A stretch of 64,000 bases of DNA from an uncultured Clostridium sp. (GCA_900538475.1 UPYT01000009.1:1-64000); one strand, 5' to 3'; counted from the stretch's first letter, positions 53,810 through 62,589 are shown. Made by a program: numbers and translations. Notes: generated from the letters alone by a model not told the origin.

Positions 53810-54235
53810 TTAAATACGACTTTCGTTATCTCTCATAAATCGGTACTCTGCCACAGAGCGATCAAAACCGCGAATGTGGTTATAAAGCCAGTTGGTCACG
53901 TTCTCATTCACAGACTCTACAAAAGCAGCGGTAGGACCTTCCTGCTCCTCCAGCATCGCATACAGATCCTTTACCACCTGGCGCAGCTCCTCGTGTTTCT
54001 TTTTATGCTCTGCAATACCCGGATAACCAATCTCCTCCTGAAGCTTTTCCTCCTCGCCAAAGTGGAATTCTGTATAATCCGCCAGATAATCCAGAGTCTC
54101 AACTGCTTCCCGCTTTGCCGGCTTTTCATTCTCACAAAGAATCAGAAGCTTGTTAATCCGGTCAATCAGCTCTTTGTGCTGTGTGTCAATCATCTTATTG
54201 CCTGTAATTAAGGAATCATCAAATACTGCCTGCAT
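53810..54235 (-). CDS. Bacteriohemerythrin
   Basis: A 141-residue non-heme diiron oxygen-binding protein. All ligand positions are present: His20 (TQHKEL), His58 and Glu62 (HFGEEE), His77 and His81 (EHKKKHEEL), His120 and Asp125 (NHIRGFD). No fused signalling domain is seen. The frame reaches 54283, but the ATG at 54235 gives the canonical start (MQAVFDDSLITGNKMIDTQH) with an AGGA site close upstream; the alternative lacks one. It could store or sense oxygen in an anaerobe. It lies alone between repeat elements. Confidence 0.92.
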   Translation of the reverse strand: MQAVFDDSLITGNKMIDTQHKELIDRINKLLILCENEKPAKREAVETLDYLADYTEFHFGEEEKLQEEIGYPGIAEHKKKHEELRQVVKDLYAMLEEQEGPTAAFVESVNENVTNWLYNHIRGFDRSVAEYRFMRDNESRI

Positions 54236-54386
54236 ATCATTCCTGCCGCCCAAACTGTTTTGAGCAGACTCTCCTTTCTTCATTTTCGTATTCTGATGCC
54301 TTCTGCTTTATTCTCACAAATCTGCCAAACCCGGTAAAAGTTTGCATCCTGTTCACAATTCCACTCTGCTGGCTGCAATTCTCTGT

Positions 54387-54514
54387 AAGAAAGAAGTTCG
54401 CGAGCTTCTCCGCCTGCAGCGGGTCGCTTCTGTGACAAAATTCTCTTCCAACCCATGGCGATCCTCGCGGATCGTTTTTATGTCATAGGACGCGCTTTCC
54501 TATGACATAAAAAC
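54387..54514 (-). repeat. Structured repeat element, copy B
   Basis: About 128 bp, similar to copy A at 34124-34252. The first stem is perfect here: GTTTTTATGTCATAGGA with its complement at 54474-54514 (6-base loop). The terminal AGAAG/CTTCT hairpin near 54388-54406 is followed by TTTCTT on the minus strand. It lies upstream of the hemerythrin gene. The gene-free stretch 54236-54797 holds this copy, a terminator-like hairpin and MITE-like copy 2. Confidence 0.75.
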
Positions 54515-54516
54515 CA

Positions 54517-54546
54517 GAAAGCATCGGAAATCTCTCCGATGCTTTC
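54517..54546. terminator. Hairpin next to repeat copy B
   Basis: GAAAGCATCGGA (54517-54528) pairs with 54535-54546, followed by ATTTTAC on the plus strand. No plus-strand gene precedes it, so its role is unclear. Confidence 0.5.
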
Positions 54547-54599
54547 ATTTTACTTCATATAATTAGGAATGACAAGCGATAATTAAATAACAATTTCCG

Positions 54600-54750
54600 G
54601 TAACAGTTCAGCCTTGCGGGGATTCAGTCAGAAAAACTCGTTGAAAGTTTACTTTCATAAGAATTTTTCTGACTGAATTCACATAAGGCGGACGCCTAAA
54701 GCTTCTTGTCCGCTGTAAGCGGGCAAGAAGATGCAAGGCTGAACTGTTAC
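54600..54750. mobile_element. MITE-like element, copy 2 (18-bp inverted repeats, 8-bp duplication)
   Basis: Perfect 18-bp terminal inverted repeats GTAACAGTTCAGCCTTGC (54600-54617 and 54733-54750) are flanked exactly by the 8-bp direct repeat AATTTCCG (54592-54599, 54751-54758). Inside are a 15-bp-stem hairpin (ATTCAGTCAGAAAAA and complement) and a CTTCTTGTCCGCT/AGCGGGCAAGAAG hairpin. It has no coding capacity. Ends beginning GTAA and an 8-bp duplication recall the IS66 family, so it may be mobilised by such a transposase in trans. It ends 48 bp after the glycosyltransferase gene and could terminate it. Confidence 0.85.
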
Positions 54751-54797
54751 AATTTCCGCTCACCGGCAAGCCAGCAACCAGCGCCTCCTCTGCCCTC

Positions 54798-57700
54798 TTA
54801 TCTGCGGCAGAAATCCTCCTCAATGACTCTCCAGGCAGCATCCATGCTGAAATGCTCCCTGATATACCGCTGCGTTCTTTCACACAATTCCCGGCAGGCT
54901 TCCTCATTCTGATAAAGTTCTGCAACTGCCTGAGCAAACTGTTCCGGCTCATCCTCCACCACAAGCACATCCTCTACCTGAGGAATTCCCTCTGCACCGA
55001 TGGACGTCGTTACAATCGGAACGCCGTTGTAGATCGCTTCCACAACCTTTCCCTTTACGCCTGCCCCGTAGCGAAGAGGCACAACCACGATTCTGCACTC
55101 TGCATACAGCTGCTCTAACTCCTCCTCTGATACAAAGCCCTTAATAATAATTCCGTTGCCCGGCTGCTCCAAAGCCCGGATTTCATCCGTTACCTTTGAA
55201 CCTACTACATAGAAGTCCGGCGCCGCAGCTCCTGCCTCTTCCATCTTCTGGCGAATCAGCGGGTAAATATCCCGGGCGAACCACAGAACCGCATCTGCAT
55301 TCGGCGGATGGGCAAAGCCGCCGACAAACAGCAGACCTTCCCGCTTTGCAAAGTCTTCCTGAATCGTTTCCTTAAACTGATCAAATACATAAGCTGTAAT
55401 ATCCTTCACAGAAATCGTCGGATCAATTTCCCGGATCGCATCCCGCTCAATATAGGACGGATAATAGGAAACCGCTGCCTTGCTCATCAAAGTCAGCTCA
55501 ATAGATTTCCAGTACTCGGCATCCTCCCGAATCTTCGGATCCCCGGTAATCTGATACTCTCTGCTTTCTCTGAGGAAATGCAGATCATGACCGTAATAAA
55601 TAACCTTAATATCTGTATTGTCCAGAATATAATCAATATACTTGGAGGCAATATGAGGACGGTTTAAGTAAGCCACATCAATATCATCTCCGTGCTCTCT
55701 CAGCCAGTCCCAAATCTTAACCTGGTATTCCGGTCCGTATAACACCTCAATTCCCATCTGCTCCAGCTCTGTCGTGTATGGCTCCTCGTGCATAAAATTA
55801 TCACCCAGGAATTTCACCACAAAGCCCTTCTTAAGAAACATTTTCAGATACTGGTATGTGGTTTTAGAACCGGCATCTTTATCATAAGTAGGAACATAGT
55901 GATCCACCACCAGCACAATAGGCTTGCCCATGCTGCGCTCTCTGGCACGGAAGGGATCCGGATTGCCGTCATTTTCACACTGCTTCGCAAACTCCTCCGC
56001 CCATTTTTCCTTCAGTTTCCGGGAATTGGCCACCTGATAACGCTTCAGTCCGGTTCCCTCCACATCCGTTCCGTTGGACACTCCTTCGAAATGGATCACC
56101 TTGGAAAGGGGCTGATATACAACGCGGTATCCAGCTTTTCTCACCTCAAAGGCCAGATCCGAATCCTCGCAGTAAGCAGGAGCAAATCGGGTATCAAAAC
56201 CGCCAATCTGCTTCCACAGCTCATTGGAAAGCAAAATCGCCGCTCCGGAAATATAGTCCACATCCTTCACATAATTGTATTCCGGCTTATCCGGATCATC
56301 CAGACGACCGTAGTTCCATCCAGAACCATCACTCCAGATAATACCGCCGGCCTCCTGAAGGCGGCCGTCCGGGTACACCAGCTTGGAACCAACCATACCA
56401 ATCGAAGGATCCCGTTCAATCAAATCAACCAGAGAACTCAGCCAGTTTTCCGTCACCTGCGTATCGTTATTCAGGAACATAATATACTTGCCCCGGGCAT
56501 GGCGGGCTGCATTGTTGCAGTTGCGCAGAAAGCCCTGGTTGGTGGTGTTGCGGCAGATAACAAGTCCCTCTGCATACTGAGATAAATGCTCTGTAGCATC
56601 TGTAGACACATCATCAGCAATAATCACCTCATAAGGCACATCCTTTGTATGCTCCAGAATAGAAACCAGACAGGCATAGGTATAATGAATCTGATTATAA
56701 ACAGGGATCACGATAGAAACTACCGGATTCTCCACCTGCTCAAATTTCAGACGTCCGTGCTGCTTGTAAATTTCTCCAATGTGGAAATCTCCGTCCCGCA
56801 GGTTCTTTCCCTCTGGAGTAGAATACAGCTTCATGGAACGAATAGGATGAAGCACATATTCTTTTTTATAGGCCAGACGCTTTCTTTGAGGCGTTCCCTT
56901 GGGATACTTTTTATTAAAGGCATCTCCCAGCTTCCTGCGAAGCCGGAACAGCAGCGCCTCGTGCTTGTCTAAATAGGCCAGGGTCTTGCCCATTTCATCA
57001 ATTTCATGGCGTAGATCCCGGATAATCGCCTCCAGATTCGTCACATGGTTGTTGGTAAGCCGCTGCACCTCTGTAATCTTCCGAATCGTCACATCCTTTT
57101 CCCGGCTGTGGATCTTCATCTGCTCAATCCGCTCTCTTGCCCGGGCCAGATCACTCTCTGTCTGGCGGATTTCCTTAACGCCTCTGGAATATACCATATA
57201 ATTGCCCAGATACAGCTGCTGATTTTCCCCATGAACATAATTCTGGAAATTCACTTCCATCTTCCGGTAGACCTCTGCCATCTCCGGCGTAATGCCGAAG
57301 GCAGACAAGATCTGATCCAAAGAAAGCTGCTTCATAACGCTGCTGTACTGCTCATAAAAATAATACAGAATCCGATATTTTACAAAATGCTCCGGAACCG
57401 GGAATAAAAATACCCATTCATAGTCCAGACAGTAAATACCATCCTCTGTCAAAAGCATATTTTCAAAAAGAGCATCGATATTGGATACACGACAGGCAGT
57501 GTCCTGCCCCAAAAGCGCCAGCTCCTCCTCACAAAGACCCTGACCGAATACCTCGTCAAACTCCTCTGTTCTCACAAAGCTGCTTCGGAATTCCGGTCTG
57601 ATATCATAAACCTGATCCAGAGCCTGACTCAGAGCCTCAAGAGGAAGCTGTCCGCCGGAAATCTGCTGCCCCAGCTTTTCTGCCCAGGTCTGTCCCTCCA

Positions 57701-58727
57701 GATAGGGGAAAAATGCCGAATTCCTGTCCGGGCGATATTCCGGACTGGCCACCTTCAGCACCCGGTGCTGCTGCATCAGCTCCTCCTCTTTTTTTCGGAA
57801 GGAATCAATATGAGCAGATCCTGCCAGACTGAGAGCGGCCTTCTCCACATACCGTCTGCGGCCTCCCTCTTTCTTAGCCTCGCAGATACAGGTTTTAATC
57901 TGGAAAACTTCCTTTCGGGTTTTGTTGTATTTTACATAAATCGGATCCTCTCCATTTTCCAGGCGCTCCGGGCTGCTGCTCCAGAATACCAGATAAGAGT
58001 TGGCATAGAGATCAAACAGGCCTGCCTCACAGGCTGTATCAAATTTCTGTCCCATATCCATCATATGATATCTTGGGTAATCATAGGCCGGAGTCACTCT
58101 GGTCATATCTCCCTTCTTGGGAAGATACTGATCCGAATAAATGCTGACCGGTGTGCGGTAATCAGGCATGGGATAATAGAACCGTCCCCCTGGCAGCAGC
58201 TGGGCCAGCTGCACCTTTGTCATAGCATTGGCTTCATCTGCTGTTCCTGAAAAATATTTCATGCCAAGCGCATTGGGAACTGCCACAATCAAAACCCCGT
58301 CTGGCTTTAACAATGCCTTAGCCGCCTGCAGCTGTTCTTCATAGGGCGCCTGCAGAGTACCTGCAAACACCACATAGTCAAATCCCTCTGCGCGCTCTTC
58401 CTTCAAATCAAAAAGCGAACCATTTTCATACCGGATGTTAGCTGCGCCGGGATAACGCAATTCCACAGTGCGGAGGGCATTGGCATCCTCATCCAGTACC
58501 GTTACCTGAGCCACACTGGTGCGGAAAAGCCCGGTCATGGCTCCGTAATCCGCGCCTATCTGAAGAAGCTCTCCCTCAGGGTCAAAATCATACCACTCCA
58601 GCAAAAGCTCTCTCTGTTCAGAAAGAGCATACAGATAATCCAGGCGGCTGTTCTCTTCCAGAATCTCCCGGATATTTCCATTGTGCTCTTTTAAAAGGAG
58701 CTGTATCTCATCGTCAATTTTTTTCAT
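54798..58727 (-). CDS. Multidomain methyltransferase/glycosyltransferase (GT2 + GT4) for a surface glycan
   Basis: A 1309-residue cytosolic protein in at least four parts. Residues about 40-250 are a SAM-methyltransferase fold (ELLQIGADYGAMTGLF; VFAGTLQAP). Residues about 330-460 have a kinase-like look (NIDALFENMLL, YCLDYEWVFLF), tentative. A coiled coil spans about 515-590. A GT2 domain (668-905) has IVIPVYN, ADDVSTDAT, NND (753-755) and EDSDL (854-858). A GT4 domain (933-1309) has LLFVGGFAHPPNADA and a nucleotide-sugar-binding Glu near 1230 in GKVVEAIYNGVP. It overlaps the ABC ATPase gene by 14 bp, so it probably extends or caps the glycan that this transporter exports. Confidence 0.88.
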   Translation of the reverse strand: MKKIDDEIQLLLKEHNGNIREILEENSRLDYLYALSEQRELLLEWYDFDPEGELLQIGADYGAMTGLFRTSVAQVTVLDEDANALRTVELRYPGAANIRYENGSLFDLKEERAEGFDYVVFAGTLQAPYEEQLQAAKALLKPDGVLIVAVPNALGMKYFSGTADEANAMTKVQLAQLLPGGRFYYPMPDYRTPVSIYSDQYLPKKGDMTRVTPAYDYPRYHMMDMGQKFDTACEAGLFDLYANSYLVFWSSSPERLENGEDPIYVKYNKTRKEVFQIKTCICEAKKEGGRRRYVEKAALSLAGSAHIDSFRKKEEELMQQHRVLKVASPEYRPDRNSAFFPYLEGQTWAEKLGQQISGGQLPLEALSQALDQVYDIRPEFRSSFVRTEEFDEVFGQGLCEEELALLGQDTACRVSNIDALFENMLLTEDGIYCLDYEWVFLFPVPEHFVKYRILYYFYEQYSSVMKQLSLDQILSAFGITPEMAEVYRKMEVNFQNYVHGENQQLYLGNYMVYSRGVKEIRQTESDLARARERIEQMKIHSREKDVTIRKITEVQRLTNNHVTNLEAIIRDLRHEIDEMGKTLAYLDKHEALLFRLRRKLGDAFNKKYPKGTPQRKRLAYKKEYVLHPIRSMKLYSTPEGKNLRDGDFHIGEIYKQHGRLKFEQVENPVVSIVIPVYNQIHYTYACLVSILEHTKDVPYEVIIADDVSTDATEHLSQYAEGLVICRNTTNQGFLRNCNNAARHARGKYIMFLNNDTQVTENWLSSLVDLIERDPSIGMVGSKLVYPDGRLQEAGGIIWSDGSGWNYGRLDDPDKPEYNYVKDVDYISGAAILLSNELWKQIGGFDTRFAPAYCEDSDLAFEVRKAGYRVVYQPLSKVIHFEGVSNGTDVEGTGLKRYQVANSRKLKEKWAEEFAKQCENDGNPDPFRARERSMGKPIVLVVDHYVPTYDKDAGSKTTYQYLKMFLKKGFVVKFLGDNFMHEEPYTTELEQMGIEVLYGPEYQVKIWDWLREHGDDIDVAYLNRPHIASKYIDYILDNTDIKVIYYGHDLHFLRESREYQITGDPKIREDAEYWKSIELTLMSKAAVSYYPSYIERDAIREIDPTISVKDITAYVFDQFKETIQEDFAKREGLLFVGGFAHPPNADAVLWFARDIYPLIRQKMEEAGAAAPDFYVVGSKVTDEIRALEQPGNGIIIKGFVSEEELEQLYAECRIVVVPLRYGAGVKGKVVEAIYNGVPIVTTSIGAEGIPQVEDVLVVEDEPEQFAQAVAELYQNEEACRELCERTQRYIREHFSMDAAWRVIEEDFCRR

Positions 58728-60141
58728 GTTCCTGTCCTTTTCTTAAAACCGTTTCCACCTCAGACTCCATATCATAGACGCCTACTGTGTTCTTATTGGA
58801 AATCACCGTAATACTGGCAATGTCGTAGAGCCGGTGGTATACGGTGTGCTCTCCCTGTTCAAAACCAGTGCAGCTCATACTCAGCAGATACTCTCCGCCC
58901 TGAAGCGTCATTTTCTGACGGAAGGTTACTTCATATTCATCTCCCTGCCCTACCGGCTTTACATCTGCGCCTTCAAACATGGTATTGGTTCCGGTCAAAT
59001 CCGCGCCTTTTTTATCCTTAATCGTATAAGTAAAGATCGGCGCCTGAATGGTATCAAAGAAACGAATCCGTTCCTTGATTTCAAAATACTCGCCCTTCAG
59101 AAGCAGGTTGGTCAGATTGCCCCGTTCATCAAACAGACCCAGATCGTAAATCTCCGCTTTTCCATTTCCATACTCTGTACGGTTGGGATTTATGGAAATT
59201 TTATCCTTCATCAGTCCCTGATTTTTGTCTTCTGAAAGGACTTCCTGTCCAGACAGGCATTTTGAGCTGCCGTCTGCGTCCCTTTCCTTCGAGCTTCCTT
59301 CGCTCTCGTCCGTCTCTCCGGCAGCCTTGCTTCCCCGTCCGTCCATTCCGCCGGAGAAATCATTCATCTCCGCCAGCTCCTCCTCCAGAGCATCCATCTG
59401 GTTTGCCAGAATCTTCTTATATAAATCTACCATTTTTCCGGCCGGGCCTTCTGCCACATAGTGTCCCTTATTGAGAAGCACTACCCGGTCACAGTACTTA
59501 ATAACACTGCCCATATCGTGGGTAACCATAAGGATCGTGGTTCCCTGCTTTCGGATTTCTTCCATTCGCCGGTAACACTTGGACTGGAAAAATACATCTC
59601 CCACAGACAGAGCCTCATCTACGATCAGGATTTCCGGTTCTACATTAATTGCCAGCGCAAAAGCCAGCCGCACAAACATACCGCTGGAATAGGTTTTTAC
59701 CGGCTGATATACAAAATCACCGATATCGGCAAATTCCAGAATCTCCGGCAGCTTTTCATCCATCTGGCTGCGGGTAAATCCCATCATCGTACCGTTCATA
59801 TATACATTTTCAATTCCGGTATAGTCCATATTGAATCCGGCACCCAGCTCCAGAAGTGCGGAAATCACTCCGCTTACCCGAACATTTCCCGTTGTAGGAG
59901 TCAGCACTCCGGTAATAATCTTCAGGATTGTAGATTTTCCGGATCCATTGGTTCCGATAATGCCCACGGTTTCTCCCTTTTTCACCTGAAAAGAGATGTT
60001 GCTGAGGGCAAAAAAATCCCTGTGATAGCTTTTATGTGTCAGACTCAGGGATTCCTTCAGGCGATCAATCGGCTTTTCATACAACCGGTATATCTTGCTT
60101 ACATCCTGTACCTGGATGGCGTATTCACAGTTTTCAGTCAT
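58714..60141 (-). CDS. Wzt/TagH-type ABC transporter ATPase with C-terminal carbohydrate-binding domain
   Basis: A 475-residue ATPase of glycan exporters. Residues 1-240 hold Walker A GTNGSGKST (63-71), signature YSSGM and Walker B ILIVDEALSVGD. A low-complexity acidic linker (about 255-305) leads to a Wzt-C-like beta domain (about 315-460) that in relatives recognises the finished polysaccharide end. The cognate permease (Wzm/TagG type) is not next to it or elsewhere in the window. AGGAAGG precedes the ATG. It is co-transcribed with the glycosyltransferase fusion. Confidence 0.92.
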   Translation of the reverse strand: MTENCEYAIQVQDVSKIYRLYEKPIDRLKESLSLTHKSYHRDFFALSNISFQVKKGETVGIIGTNGSGKSTILKIITGVLTPTTGNVRVSGVISALLELGAGFNMDYTGIENVYMNGTMMGFTRSQMDEKLPEILEFADIGDFVYQPVKTYSSGMFVRLAFALAINVEPEILIVDEALSVGDVFFQSKCYRRMEEIRKQGTTILMVTHDMGSVIKYCDRVVLLNKGHYVAEGPAGKMVDLYKKILANQMDALEEELAEMNDFSGGMDGRGSKAAGETDESEGSSKERDADGSSKCLSGQEVLSEDKNQGLMKDKISINPNRTEYGNGKAEIYDLGLFDERGNLTNLLLKGEYFEIKERIRFFDTIQAPIFTYTIKDKKGADLTGTNTMFEGADVKPVGQGDEYEVTFRQKMTLQGGEYLLSMSCTGFEQGEHTVYHRLYDIASITVISNKNTVGVYDMESEVETVLRKGQEHEKN

Positions 60142-60186
60142 GACTTTTCCTTCCTGATTGGCACTTTACATCAAATTCACCACGAC

Positions 60187-60215
60187 AGTATACCATCATT
60201 TTCTCCTTGGTGCAA
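60187..60215 (-). promoter_or_regulatory. Sigma-A promoter for the ABC ATPase-glycosyltransferase operon
   Basis: Minus-strand TTGCAC (60210-60215) and TATACT (60187-60192), 17 bp apart, 46 bp before the ATPase ATG. Its -35 box abuts the hairpin at 60216-60239. Confidence 0.82.
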
Positions 60216-60239
60216 GGAGTGATCCGACCGGATCACTCC
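60216..60239 (-). terminator. Palindromic hairpin at the end of the DUF975 gene
   Basis: GGAGTGATCCG (60216-60226) and its complement (60229-60239) include the DUF975 stop codon (60233-60235). Only a short TTG follows, so it may be a weak terminator or a protein-binding site next to the downstream -35 box. Confidence 0.5.
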
Positions 60240-61036
60240 ATTGTATAATAGGTATACGGCGCATCGTCCTCAGGACGGCCAAATCCAGGCAGCTCCCGTC
60301 CCGCTGCTCCTGATGCCTTTCGCATCTCTGCATAGACCTCTGCAAAGGTTGCATTAATATAAGGCTGAACGAAAATCACTCCGATTCCGCATAAAAGACT
60401 TCCCAGAATTATCCATCCCACAAACGACAGCTCCAGAATAAACAGCTCCAGCTTATGGCCTTCTGTCATGCGGCTGCTGAGAGCCAGTGCGTCCCGATAA
60501 TTCATCTGGGGATTCTCCGCCATAATATAGGGAACCATCCGATACTGATAGGATTTGATAATTCCCGGCACTACCAGAAGCAGAGACCAGAGAAAAATAA
60601 ACAGGTTCATCATAAACATAGTAAAAACCGTATTCAGATAAGCTCCGCTTTTAAATCCGTAAAACAGCTTTCCGATTCCCCGATCCTGTCCGTACTCTCT
60701 GCTTTCCATAAAATACCGGCTGGATCCTACATAAATCACATTTCCGACAAATACGGAATACAAAGTCCCTATGGCAAAGGAAAACAGCATTCCCATCAAA
60801 AGCACAGGCAGCACCATCAGCATATATCCCAGATCGCCCTCTCCCAGAGTTTCTGCAAGGCCTCCGCCCCCTGTAATCGCACTTCCTACAGTATTGACAT
60901 TCAGGGAAACACCCATTCTTGGAAGCGGTAAGGTTCCTGTCAGAAGCATCTGAACGATACAAACCAGCAGCGCCGGCATAAAATACTGCCTCAGGCAGTT
61001 CTTCGCCCTTCCCTTTAATTCTGCTCTCGTACTCAT
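60233..61036 (-). CDS. DUF975 family integral membrane protein
   Basis: A 267-residue protein with about five or six hydrophobic spans. It begins MSTRAELKGRAKNCLRQYF, the usual start of this Firmicute family. A conserved YRMVPYIMAENPQMNYRDAL segment precedes a SRMTEGHKLELFILELSFVG block. Function is unknown. The frame reaches 61051, but GGAGG stands before the ATG at 61036. A Gly-rich loop (TGGGGLAETLGEGD) near residue 57-70 is extracellular or periplasm-facing by prediction. Confidence 0.85.
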   Translation of the reverse strand: MSTRAELKGRAKNCLRQYFMPALLVCIVQMLLTGTLPLPRMGVSLNVNTVGSAITGGGGLAETLGEGDLGYMLMVLPVLLMGMLFSFAIGTLYSVFVGNVIYVGSSRYFMESREYGQDRGIGKLFYGFKSGAYLNTVFTMFMMNLFIFLWSLLLVVPGIIKSYQYRMVPYIMAENPQMNYRDALALSSRMTEGHKLELFILELSFVGWIILGSLLCGIGVIFVQPYINATFAEVYAEMRKASGAAGRELPGFGRPEDDAPYTYYTME

Positions 61037-61074
61037 ATGAATTTCCTCCATTCTACGCAGATTTTATACCAAGC

Positions 61075-61104
61075 ATTATACCACAGACAACAGGATCCTG
61101 ACCA
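61075..61104 (-). promoter_or_regulatory. Possible promoter of the DUF975 gene
   Basis: A perfect extended -10 box TGGTATAAT (TATAAT at 61075-61080) on the minus strand has only a partial -35 (TGGTCA, 18 bp upstream). Confidence 0.5.
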
Positions 61105-61160
61105 GTCTTTGATTGATTCCTGCAAACCACCCTGCCGTCTTTTCAGCCCAAGCCATTTCA

Positions 61161-61523
61161 TCACACTGGAGTCCCTACCTCAATCAGATTTCCATCCAAA
61201 TCATAAAAACGAACGACCTTCTGTCCCCAGCTGTGAACAACCAGTTTATTCACATATCGAATCGAAGGATAAAGCCTCTCCAGCTTTTCTGCAAATGCTT
61301 CTATGTTTTGTTCCTCAAAATACAGCTCACAGGAATTGCTTTCCGGAAGAATCTCCTTCCCCAAAAGCTCCTTCCAGATTTTTTCATCCTGGAGCACAAG
61401 TCCCTCCGTCAAAATCATATTTCCGTCATTATCCAGGATTAAATCAAGACCGAACAGGTCATGGTAAAACTGTCTGGATTTTTCTATATCCTTCACAACG
61501 ATCAGTACGTTCTTTAATTTCAT
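61161..61523 (-). CDS. VOC (glyoxalase/bleomycin-resistance fold) family protein
   Basis: A 120-residue protein with the VOC beta-alpha-beta-beta-beta pattern in two halves: KNVLIVVKDIEKSRQFYHDL at the start and VVRFYDLDGNLIEVGTPV at the end. The final Glu is at the usual metal-ligand position, while other ligands are not obvious, so substrate and even metal dependence are open. AAAGGAG precedes the ATG. Confidence 0.85.
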   Translation of the reverse strand: MKLKNVLIVVKDIEKSRQFYHDLFGLDLILDNDGNMILTEGLVLQDEKIWKELLGKEILPESNSCELYFEEQNIEAFAEKLERLYPSIRYVNKLVVHSWGQKVVRFYDLDGNLIEVGTPV

Positions 61524-61547
61524 TTTCCGCTCCTTTTCTTCAGGCTT

Positions 61548-61781
61548 TTAAGACTTTTTCTTCCAGCACACAAGCAAAACAATTCCCAATACAATCGCTC
61601 CTGCAATAATAAGAGCATTAGACAAATCTCCATTCAATTTTCCTGCAACAAAAACAGATGTGGGACCATCTGCCCCTCCAATAACAGAAACAGCCATGGT
61701 TCCTTTCACCTTCATCACAACTCCAATCACAGCCAATAAAATACCAATAATGCAGCTGATAATTCCAATTCCTTTTTTCAT
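61548..61781 (-). CDS. Small two-span membrane protein with decarboxylase-beta-subunit-like motif
   Basis: A 77-residue protein with two hydrophobic spans (about 4-23 and 55-72) and a short basic end. Between them lies VIGGADGPTSVFVAGKL (33-49). This resembles the sodium-site signature (GADGPT) of the beta subunits of sodium-pumping decarboxylases such as OadB and GcdB, which are over 350 residues. It is far too short to be such a pump. AGGAGG precedes the ATG, and spacing to neighbours is normal, so it looks like a genuine small gene. Function unknown. Confidence 0.75.
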   Translation of the reverse strand: MKKGIGIISCIIGILLAVIGVVMKVKGTMAVSVIGGADGPTSVFVAGKLNGDLSNALIIAGAIVLGIVLLVCWKKKS

Positions 61782-61824
61782 TTATCACACTTCCTCCTTT
61801 TTGAATGAATCATTCCTGTTCCTG

Positions 61825-62589
61825 TTACCGAAGCCCCATGATAAAAAGCACCAGGGCCATAATCGTCAAAACCGTCCAGCTGGTATATCTTCCTGCAATT
61901 TGCATTTCAGACGGCTCCGCATGTTCTGCATTGCGAATCTGGAAAGAAAGATTCCAACGAAACAGCTCATCTGCAAACAAAATAGAAAGCCCATTGAGAA
62001 TGCAGACACAGACAGCGCCAAACCACATAAGCCATTCCCCTTTATGCATCAGCTCCGGCCCATCCATCAATTTCAGTATCGTATCTGCAGTCGGCTGCAC
62101 AGAATCAATCTCATTTCCATATTCATCTCGCTCAATTCCGTCGCTGCCAGTAAAGGAAAGCCTGAGATTCTCCAGGCTGCCGTCCTCATTATACAACCAA
62201 TAGATGTCCTCCGTTTTCAAAACTCCGCCGCAAAACAGAATATCCTCCCCCTGATAAAGCGCCACGCCGGTCATCCCCTCTGCAAACTCATCATCCTTTG
62301 GAATCGCCGCGGGATCCTCTTTCGCTGTATAAGGCCCATATACCATATCCCCCCACTGAAACATAACGGTTTTCTTCTCTGACACAGTAAAATGAGACTG
62401 TTTTCCCTGAAACTTGCCGGAATATACCATACTTCCATTCTCCTGATATGGCACAAAAATTGTATCCTGATATTCAAATCCAACCCTTGAAATCGTCCTG
62501 AAATAAAGAACCGTAAAAATCAAAATCATGACTCCCATAACGATCAGGACAGCTTTTTGATAACGGTTCAAAGCTTTGATTCTTGTCAC
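61825..62589 (-). CDS. Membrane protein of unknown function
   Basis: A 254-residue protein starting at GTG (62587-62589; GGGGAA 8 bases upstream; another in-frame GTG at 62595 is too close to that site). It has one N-terminal span (about 12-30), a mostly beta extracytoplasmic domain (31-185, with repeated Gly/Asp turns such as WGDMVYGPYT and YQGEDILFCGG) and two C-terminal spans (about 186-206, 236-252). I do not recognise the family. It sits in a run of small minus-strand genes. Confidence 0.7.
   Translation of the reverse strand: MTRIKALNRYQKAVLIVMGVMILIFTVLYFRTISRVGFEYQDTIFVPYQENGSMVYSGKFQGKQSHFTVSEKKTVMFQWGDMVYGPYTAKEDPAAIPKDDEFAEGMTGVALYQGEDILFCGGVLKTEDIYWLYNEDGSLENLRLSFTGSDGIERDEYGNEIDSVQPTADTILKLMDGPELMHKGEWLMWFGAVCVCILNGLSILFADELFRWNLSFQIRNAEHAEPSEMQIAGRYTSWTVLTIMALVLFIMGLR

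Noticed and set aside
54608..54970. 120-codon minus-strand frame at the end of the glycosyltransferase gene
   Set aside because: It overlaps the 3' end of that gene in another frame and runs through the MITE-like element; no start signal.
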